Positions 17,259 to 24,130 of a DNA stretch of 24,130 nucleotides are shown here, one piece after another (position 1 is the first letter of the stretch; every line of letters starts with the position of its first letter). Under the pieces are notes generated by a model. That model was not told the origin of the DNA, searched no databases, and saw only the letters and a program-made list of their open reading frames with translations. This stretch comes from Dimargaris cristalligena. Its lineage: Eukaryota; Kickxellomycota; Dimargaritomycetes; Dimargaritales; Dimargaritaceae. Position numbers and translations under genes: made by a program. The stretch lies in contig JANBQC010000436.1 in assembly GCA_027576995.1 (NCBI GenBank), positions 1 through 24,130 of the forward strand, in the 5' to 3' direction.

Positions 17259-19712
17259 ACCCCATGGTGATCGGGGGCTGTTTAATAGTACCGCCGATTA
17301 CTATTGCCGCGTATCTGTGGTACCCAATGGCCCTACTGTTATCCAATCTCCTCCCTAAATTTCTCCGCTTTGGCTCCATTGGCCGAATGGGTTAAAATAG
17401 CCACGTGGGCAATCCTCTGCATACCTTATACTATTTGTCATCTTTCAGTTAATACTAACCTATATATATATGTATATATATATATTGAAATGCACCTATG
17501 TTATTATCTCTCTCCCGCTGCTCTCGTACACCACCAGTGTGATCAACCTACTCGAATGCCAAGTGGCTGCCGCCATTCCGTGCCCCTGTCAATACCCCCG
17601 TCGATTATAATATTATTTTCAACCGATTCTTTTAATCCGTCTTCTATGGAATATTCCAAGCCCCGCCCATCCATTTAAATATTTTGCGTCATTTCCGTCC
17701 ATCTCGTAGTGGTATTACTTCCTGCCTGATATTTTGCCTAATCCAACCATCAAACTGCAGTTATTGTTTGAGCCAGTATATACCACTCTACCATCTTTCA
17801 TCCTTACCACTACCAATCTATAAATACGTATGGTTATACATTTCGAGGTAGGCTTTTATTATTCCGTACTACCCCCCCTATCTAGCCCCGAACGATACAT
17901 CCTAGTGATAATATGTCCATGTGTAGACAGCTTTCATGACCAGTAGATACTGCCCCATTGCCTAAGGTATATATTGACATAAATCCGAGCTGTAGGAAAA
18001 GTTCAATGAATTATATATATATATATAAAAGGCCATGTTGAATTGAATTTTGGCCCCTTTCCCCAACTTGTGCTTTGTGGATAAATTAAAAGGTAATAAG
18101 TGCAAGGCTTCATTAGCATTGCTACTTACTCCGAGATTTTATATAAATACCTACATGTACAAATTGAATCTGTCGCTTCCCGTAAGCGGGTAAGAATTTA
18201 AGGGCCTATGGGCCAATCCCTTATTCACAAAGCACCATGTTATACTGTCATTATTTTGAAACTGGCATTGCAACCAAACTCGGTAGCTAATCTCCTAACT
18301 ATTTATTTAGGCGGGCATTCGTTGCCTTGGCACCTCCTCCTAAAAAAAGATATAGGCGAATCTGGTATTAAATTATATAGCTCCAATATTATATGTCCGA
18401 CGTACTTGAGAAAGAATGTAGTCTAGTGGCTACTAGCTTCAATACAGTTAGCCACGACCCATATCACCACCCCTTTTAGAGGAGATAAATGCCGAAGATA
18501 ATGCAGTATCGGCGAAAAATAGCCCATCTAGCCACGAGGCTTGGCCAGGTGAAGGTCCATTGAACTATAGCATATTTGGCGATTGCCCCAAATCTAGTAT
18601 TGCGTGAGTTAGGCGTTGAATGGGGGGCACACTTTCCCTCCCATTTGTAGTCCTAGACTGATTACAAAATATAGGCATAGCTTTAATGCATTACCTAGCT
18701 TAAAGTGAACTAGTTGACTTGGCATATGTATCTCCTATCCCTGTCTCAATCCTATTGATGAGTCGACCTTATCTTCCTTTACTAGCACTGTCCCGAACCT
18801 CGGGTCTATACAGCGTTTACTGGGATTAGACAAATCAATCTTGTGGATGTTAAAGATAAACTCGACGATACATTTGGAGTTAGCGAAGGGGTTTGTCTGC
18901 TTACGCCGCATTTAACATAAAGTGATTTTCCCAAAAACCAACTGACCCGACTGGGAGGTATCGATAGTGCTCACAAATATAAAACATGCATCCGCTGAAG
19001 GGGAACACTCCGATAAGTTTGAGATGCGCCATTATGTATTAAGTTATCGGTAGTTGTAGGGGTTAGGTGGCGGACAGATTCAAAGGACAGAAGTAAACGC
19101 GTGGCTTTAATGCGGCTGTTCGGTAAACGATGGCATGGTTTATATCCATAATCAGCGTACGGGCCTTCCAATATTCAATATATTAGGAGATAGGCTCGAG
19201 GCTATAAACGATTATTACCTTAACTTCATAAATTGACCATGCCTTCCAACCTACTTATTAGACTGAATGTAATGTAGACATTGAAAGGCAATTAGGAAAC
19301 TCCGATAGTTTTTATTCATAGACTCTGTGCTTTGTTACCTATCTAATTATAAAATGAGCATTCAAAATAAGAATGAATTCCCAAGTGCAAATTTTATGCG
19401 AATTGATAGAAACCAATTCAACTTGAAAGGTGAATGGGACAGGAGAGAGGTATGTTTTTCCGGAAACCGTGTCATAGTATTTGGTACACCCCAACTTCGT
19501 CCAGACCAAAAACCGATTTGCTTATAAACGGGACATTTTACTTCATATCCTCTACTTCATATCTTCAAAGATTTCTTCTGCAAAGTGTCTGCCCTATTGT
19601 CAAAACCACTTACTTGTTTGCACTCAGCTCTTTTATTATTGTCATCAGTTTAAGGTTACCTGTCGGCCGGCTTACTCGATTTTACCGCTCTATCAACGCA
19701 CCTCCCTTCAAA
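17259..19712. other. Long AT-rich spacer, no supported gene
   Basis: Contains (TA)n tracts at 17461-17485 and 18012-18027, the latter running into TATAAAAGG. A perfect TACTAAC branch-point word near 17453 follows a CTTTCAG at about 17450 and may belong to the 3' intron of the C2 gene. The frames at 17304-17678 and 18208-18426 are not convincing. The final 380 bases are probably leader of the next gene. Confidence 0.4.
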
Positions 19713-21131
19713 ATGTTTCAAAAATTAAACCGCACGCGGGCTACCCAAGGAACCCGGATGCAGGCTTCTAACACTTACAACCAGGCCAGCCCTCCCTCCA
19801 GTAATTCACCGGGAATGGCCCTTCTTACCTGGTTATTCGCTGAAGATCATTCCCAATACGGTCGGCAAGTCATGGAGTACTTGTCCTGCCGAGATCAACT
19901 CCGCCTGGCGGCCACTAGCAAGTCGCTCCGACCGCATGTTATAAAGGCCTACCGGCTCGATGTACACCTCTGCGAGATATTTAGTGAGACGATTCCGCCC
20001 ATACCTTCGATCAAATCCACTGGTAGTGACGCCATTCGGTCGGTGTATGTAGATATTACCGAACAACACTCCGATGCCACCCGGCTCGACCAGTTCGAAC
20101 AGTTCTGCAAAGAGTGGACAGGTGAACTGAATTCACTGAAGTTCAGCATAGACGATTTAGCTGATTGGTCCAGGATCATCGACTTAGCCGCCAGACTCCG
20201 CTACCCTCCCCAGAAGATTTCGGTTTGCCTGACGGATATTTTCCTCGGCAATGGGATAGCCTTCGGAGATATACCCCACTGTTCAAAAACCCCCGCGGCT
20301 TGGGGCCTATTAAGAGGAGTGCATACTTTTGTACTATATAGCTACGGTTGTGACCCTCGATTTAAAGAGTATATAAACATGCTCACTCCACTTGAGACCC
20401 TCAGGAAACTGGGGCTCTTGGAGGTCATAATGGATGACCACTTTCTCACGGAGTTATTGAAATATCTGCCGAAACTAATTCATCTGAGACTCTGTATCAT
20501 AGAGTGGGATAAAAATACCACCCAGGCTTTTGTAGAGCGTCGCTTCGAGGCACTGAAAACTCTAAGCCTGGAGTTTTTGAATGACCATGCCATCAGGCCC
20601 ACTTTCCGCGCTCTGAAGCCTTGCTTTTTCCCCCAATTGACGCATCTCAAATTAGACATGGAGCAAAAATCCATATCCTCATCCAGGGACACGGTGGGCG
20701 CCAATGCGTTGGCGAGGCTCCTAGGTCAACCCTGGAACACTATTACGTCGCTCACCTTACGGGGATGCCCCATTCTGAATGAACTGGTCCAGAATATTCC
20801 AGTATGCATGCCGAATCTGCAGCACTTGGCCATCCACGAGTGCGACTTTACGGTCAGGGGGATTCCTTCGATGATTAGATCGTGCTGTCGACTTTCGAAG
20901 CTCAACCTCAGCTTCAGCTGTCCGCAGGCATGTTCCCGTTTTCTGATGAATTCATTTGTTAACCTCTCCGTCGTCGATTTGCGACTGCAGGGGAGAATTA
21001 ACTTGGAAGAAGCCAAATCCCTGGTCGGGCATTTCCCCAATCTCAAGATACTGCAAACATCGTTTCAGTTCATTTGGGACCGGCAAGAATTCCAAAAAAA
21101 ATATCCACACATTTTCCTTCCCAGTGTGTAA
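19713..21131 (+). CDS. F-box-like/LRR protein, 472 aa (paralogue 1)
   Basis: The open frame starts at 19434, but I take the ATG at 19713: its context is CAAAATG, it begins a typical polar leader (MFQKLNRTRATQG), and the upstream text is hydrophobic and UTR-like. Residues 35-80 form an F-box-like module (YGRQVMEYLSCRDQLRLAAT, then SKSLR). The C-terminal half has irregular leucine-rich repeats, such as LTHLKLDM, ITSLTLRGCPILNEL, LQHLAIHECDF, LSKLNLSF and LKILQTSF. By family analogy it would be a substrate receptor of an SCF ubiquitin ligase binding its target through the LRRs; the partner is unknown. Single exon. The F-box segment shares 21 of 43 positions with the gene at 22036, so the two are tandem, diverged duplicates. 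The classical LPxE start of the F-box is missing in both. Confidence 0.8.
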   Translation: MFQKLNRTRATQGTRMQASNTYNQASPPSSNSPGMALLTWLFAEDHSQYGRQVMEYLSCRDQLRLAATSKSLRPHVIKAYRLDVHLCEIFSETIPPIPSIKSTGSDAIRSVYVDITEQHSDATRLDQFEQFCKEWTGELNSLKFSIDDLADWSRIIDLAARLRYPPQKISVCLTDIFLGNGIAFGDIPHCSKTPAAWGLLRGVHTFVLYSYGCDPRFKEYINMLTPLETLRKLGLLEVIMDDHFLTELLKYLPKLIHLRLCIIEWDKNTTQAFVERRFEALKTLSLEFLNDHAIRPTFRALKPCFFPQLTHLKLDMEQKSISSSRDTVGANALARLLGQPWNTITSLTLRGCPILNELVQNIPVCMPNLQHLAIHECDFTVRGIPSMIRSCCRLSKLNLSFSCPQACSRFLMNSFVNLSVVDLRLQGRINLEEAKSLVGHFPNLKILQTSFQFIWDRQEFQKKYPHIFLPSV

Positions 21132-22030
21132 AGTCACGGATCCGATGCCGGTGAACTATTAGCAACCACTTTCGCTGGGAAGTTCTCAGCGGTACATTAA
21201 AATGTTTTAGTTTTAACTAGAGGGTTGGTAGTATCTACCTAAATATGCCGTGGAAATTATTGAAATGTAGACTGGACAAGCGAATGTGTGAATAAAGTTG
21301 AGGTACTAAATTAGAAGGTTCACATGAGTGCCTATGGCGCTGGTACGAGAGGCAAGGATTTAATGCTTAATTCGCGCCTTGCTAACACGCACGTATATTG
21401 CTTACCTGTAAACGAGGGTAGCAACATTCAATGTAATGCGCTAGGATAATATATTGGTGAAAATGTGACCAGCGTCTCTTCTGTGATTAATGGGAAGGAT
21501 GCCTTTGAAAATGATTTACTATTTCATGGGCCGGAATACGGGCCTTCTTCAAAGCTACCCTCCCCCCCTTTCACACTCCCTTTGCCAATCCCTACCCGTT
21601 TAATGGCCCAAGGTAGATGTAAATAAGTCTTCCAGTTGTAATCAGGGAGGGTCTCCCCTAGCCGGTTGCCATGTATACCTCACCAATAAAGTCAAATGGC
21701 CGTTCCCGCCATGATTTTTTCTGTTGTTCCCAGCTGCATCCATTCATATATCCTATTGGAAGATTCGCAGTATGTTTATCCTAACAATTTAAGGTCCGGC
21801 AAACGGCCAGCAATCCAGCATACTTTGGTTTAAAAGGCGCCGGGACCCAGCCAAAAAACATTATATATCCCTTGTAGGCTTTTACACTCTTGATTCGAAT
21901 AATACTTTTTTATTGTTTGCCTGGTTGAAATCTCATATCCACTTTCATCCGGGAAGTCCTATTGGTCTTCTTTTTGTTTTTACCCTGTGCCCGGTCAATT
22001 TACTCGCCCTGTCGCCGTAGCCACAACATT
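21132..22030. other. Spacer and promoter between the F-box/LRR paralogues
   Basis: No gene seen. A TATATAT box at 21862-21868 lies about 170 bases before the next start, followed by a T/C-rich leader. That is a plausible core promoter for the second paralogue. Confidence 0.4.
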
Positions 22031-22105
22031 ATGCGATGTCACTTACTCCCGTTCGCCGCGGTCCCAATAGAGCTCGAGTGGGTGCTTCGTCACCTCGGCC
22101 GCTGA
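22031..22105 (+). promoter_or_regulatory. 24-codon upstream ORF overlapping the main start
   Basis: An ATG at 22031, five bases before the main ATG, opens an out-of-frame 24-codon reading frame ending at TGA 22103-22105. Both ATGs have a purine at -3. If the transcript begins upstream of 22031, scanning ribosomes meet this ATG first, which should lower translation of the F-box protein. Transcript ends are unknown. Confidence 0.35.
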
Positions 22106-23622
22106 CTTTGGATGAGGTCAATCGACGCATCAACCTACTCCAGGCTGACTACGAGGTGCTACAGGAGACCAACGAGGCTCTTAAGGCGGAACACGTGGCC
22201 CTATTCGAGCGAATGGCAATCCTAGATAACTTACCGGCGTCTTATCCCACTCCCGCCGAAACAGAACGGACTCACCACCCCGTCGATTTACCCGGCCTGC
22301 GCCTGCTCCTCTGGTTCTTTGACCCCAGTCGGCCCGAGTATGGTCGCACCATCATCGACCAACTATTTAACCGCGACCAGCTTAGCTTGGCCGCCACCTG
22401 CCGCTCTCTGCGGATACTAGTGGAGCCAGTGCTCCGACTGGATATGAATATCGTGAATATTTTTGACCAGCGGCAACGGGGGCACAACCACTTGGTATAC
22501 ACCGGCAGCAATACCATCCGGAAGTTAAAGGTCAATTGGTTCGATGAGGCCACTATCAGCAAGCCCAAGGCCCAGTGGAACCTCTTTTGCCGTCATTGGG
22601 GAGCTCGGTTGGACATGATTGGATTTTCCATGACTTCCCTCATGGAATGGCCGGCCCTGGCGGTGACCATGGCCCTTTTGCCGCAGGTCCCCTGGTCGGT
22701 TGCCATTAGCTGTTTTGGTACGCAACCCGGGTATACGGTGCCCAATATCGCACAACAGACGTATACGGACTCGGTTAGGGCCTTTTTGGGCCAGGTTCGC
22801 TGCTTGCGTCTCATACTACATAGATACCCGGGTAGTCCGCATGGTCTTTGGGATGTCATTGGGCCGTTTACGGGCATCACCAGCCTGACCCTATCCATAA
22901 CTAACCCCCCAGATGATTTTGCCCATGAGATAGCCCGCCGCTTTCCTCATTTACAGAGTTTGACTATCCCATATTTCGGTTCGAATATTAGTCTCTTGAT
23001 TGTTCCGGACCAACCGCTGTTCGGTAATCTGGTGGTGCTAGCGCTATTGTGCTTTAACAACGAGCCAAGCCTCCATGCCGTCACCAGGATCAACCCAACA
23101 GATTACCCCCATTTGAAGAACATTTCCTTAGGCCGACTCACGAACCCTGCCTTTGATGGTCAACACGTTGAAGAATATCTAAACCATTTCGTGGGCCAGA
23201 GTTGGCCTCGTCTAGCGAAACTCCTGCTCTACAACTGGCCCTTGTCGTCTAGGACGGGTTCCTTAATCACGCAGAATCTGCACAACCTCCGCCATCTGAC
23301 ACTGGTGACTTGCTTCCGGATGTTGACTGTGTTACCCCTCATTATAACTCAATCCCAGAGTCTAAGAAGTCTGGCCCTTACGTTTTTCAGCGGGAAAGAG
23401 CTTATCCAGTTTTTTGGTCAGACCTTCTACAGCGAAACGATCACTTCGGTCTATTTTAAAATGCAGAATTGCTGGCTTAACATCATTAAGCTTAAGGCCC
23501 AGCTCCCTAATCTCCGGGATATACGCTCTATGGACCGTATAGTGAATGATGGGGTGAGGATACATTCTCGAGAAACGTATTTTTACCATCTTCCAGAGAG
23601 ATCCGGTGGGGAATTCGGGTAG
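22036..23622 (+). CDS. Coiled-coil F-box-like/LRR protein, 528 aa (paralogue 2)
   Basis: Single exon from ATG 22036. Residues 24-66 form a likely coiled coil (LDEVNRRINLLQADYEVLQ and on). Residues 86-131 are the F-box-like module (YGRTIIDQLFNRDQLSLAAT, then CRSLR), matching paralogue 1 at 21 of 43 positions. The rest carries irregular leucine-rich repeats: VRCLRLILH, ITSLTLSIT, LQSLTIPYF, LKNISLGRL, LRHLTLVTC and LRSLALTFF. The region FCRHWGARLDMIGFSMTSL parallels FCKEWTGELNSLKFSIDDL of paralogue 1, so homology extends past the F-box. The coiled coil is absent from paralogue 1 and may add dimerisation. A predicted SCF substrate receptor; target unknown. The LRR part is far more diverged than the F-box. 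Confidence 0.8.
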   Translation: MSLTPVRRGPNRARVGASSPRPLTLDEVNRRINLLQADYEVLQETNEALKAEHVALFERMAILDNLPASYPTPAETERTHHPVDLPGLRLLLWFFDPSRPEYGRTIIDQLFNRDQLSLAATCRSLRILVEPVLRLDMNIVNIFDQRQRGHNHLVYTGSNTIRKLKVNWFDEATISKPKAQWNLFCRHWGARLDMIGFSMTSLMEWPALAVTMALLPQVPWSVAISCFGTQPGYTVPNIAQQTYTDSVRAFLGQVRCLRLILHRYPGSPHGLWDVIGPFTGITSLTLSITNPPDDFAHEIARRFPHLQSLTIPYFGSNISLLIVPDQPLFGNLVVLALLCFNNEPSLHAVTRINPTDYPHLKNISLGRLTNPAFDGQHVEEYLNHFVGQSWPRLAKLLLYNWPLSSRTGSLITQNLHNLRHLTLVTCFRMLTVLPLIITQSQSLRSLALTFFSGKELIQFFGQTFYSETITSVYFKMQNCWLNIIKLKAQLPNLRDIRSMDRIVNDGVRIHSRETYFYHLPERSGGEFG

Positions 23623-23748
23623 TTTATTGGCCTCATCCGCACTATATATATTTTTTCACTAGCATACATTGCTAATTATAGAATCAGTCGTGGGTTATAT
23701 ATATAGGCCCTTGAACATCGTCATTCATCAGCCATTAAGTACTTTTTA

Positions 23749-24130
23749 TTATAAACATAAATAAATATGTACATTTCCAACATCCCATCCAACAAACTGA
23801 TAGTATAAAGTCAATACACCTAACTTTATCTCCTTAGATATGGTAAGTTGTTCTTGTAATTCGGCTCTAGAGAGATTATTCTCCTCCATTTTAACAGTAA
23901 ATTTGGCGGAATAACTAACCACCCTTAGCCTGCTAAGAGTTTATATGGGCGGGTCTCTATTGGGTATAGTACCAGAGGTACCCTAAATCAATTTCCACTA
24001 CTCAACTGGTACGGGGGATAACAATAGGAATACACCAAAAAATAGTACCAGGAGTGTAATGCCGAGACCCGGTGGACCGGTTAGGTCGGGGATTACGTCA
24101 TGGGGGGAAAAAGCCGGGAAAATCGGCGGG
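23749..24130 (-). pseudogene. gag-like retroelement relic, running off the window
   Basis: On the minus strand a frame stays open from about 23940 to a TAA at 23749 and begins TLSRLRVVSYSAKF. This parallels TLNGLRVANPGSK (2694 region) and TLNGLRMVNPDD (5646 region). At DNA level 24 aligned bases around the CTTAGCC..TAAGAG dyad show five differences from the 2.7 kb copy, all transitions. CpGs are plentiful in 23950-24130. Upstream parts lie beyond the window. It could instead be an exon of an unrelated gene on the right. Confidence 0.35.

Noticed and set aside
17304..17678. 124-codon frame after the C2 gene
   Set aside because: It runs through (TA)n repeats and gives implausible protein. It may overlap an intron of the C2 gene but is not a gene itself.
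19434..19712. Use of the earlier ATG (19434) for the first F-box/LRR paralogue
   Set aside because: The added 93 residues are hydrophobic and untranslated-like, with no counterpart in the paralogue. An upstream exon from 19354 with a GTATGT donor does not join in frame to the acceptors seen.
1..24130. CRISPR arrays, bacterial operons, Shine-Dalgarno sites
   Set aside because: None seen; gene structure and introns show a eukaryotic nuclear sequence.

Overview
The window is eukaryotic and almost certainly fungal. Genes are protein-coding with few, short GTAAGT/AG introns (about 190-225 nt where they can be placed). The gene types (class II cytochrome P450, short C2-domain protein with a low-complexity tail, C2H2 zinc finger, F-box/LRR proteins) and the Ty3/gypsy retroelement relics fit a fungus. 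The AT-rich spacers, the P450 style and the F-box/LRR content recall early-diverging fungi (zoopagomycete type, several of which are mycoparasites). That placement is an impression, not a demonstration.

Layout. 1-122: end of a retroelement gag-like fragment. 165-1796: two-exon gene, putative signal peptide plus F-box-like motif plus an unrecognised C-terminal domain. 1811-1985: imperfect inverted repeat. About 2418-5646: a mosaic of decayed Ty3/gypsy pieces (gag, leader/LTR, integrase with GPY/F module) on both strands. Outside one inserted solo LTR (2900-3498) this stretch holds a single CpG. 7000-7096: inverted repeat. 7286-8596: C2H2 zinc-finger protein with an apparent secretory signal. 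8740-9290: a second, CpG-retaining copy of the gag/leader repeat. 10712-11286: one weak gene candidate. 12052-14000: three-exon cytochrome P450 of 511 aa. 15954-17258: C2-domain protein. 19713-21131 and 22036-23622: tandem, diverged F-box/LRR paralogues. 23749-24130: another gag-like relic running off the window. The remaining spacers (5647-6999, 9291-10711, 14001-15953, 17259-19712, 21132-22030) contain nothing I can call a gene.

How it fits together. There is no operon or obvious pathway. This looks like a transposon-rich accessory region between independent genes. Two proteins with domains normally found in the cytosol or nucleus (F-box-like; C2H2 fingers) each begin with a signal-peptide-like N-terminus followed by a disordered, Asn/Asp/Pro-rich linker. 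If those N-termini are real, they could be exported host-directed effectors, which is the most novel possibility here. The second strong signal is genomic defence: paired repeat copies show CpG converted to TpG/CpA, and a younger solo LTR nested in the decayed element carries nine CCCCT motifs upstream of a TATA box.
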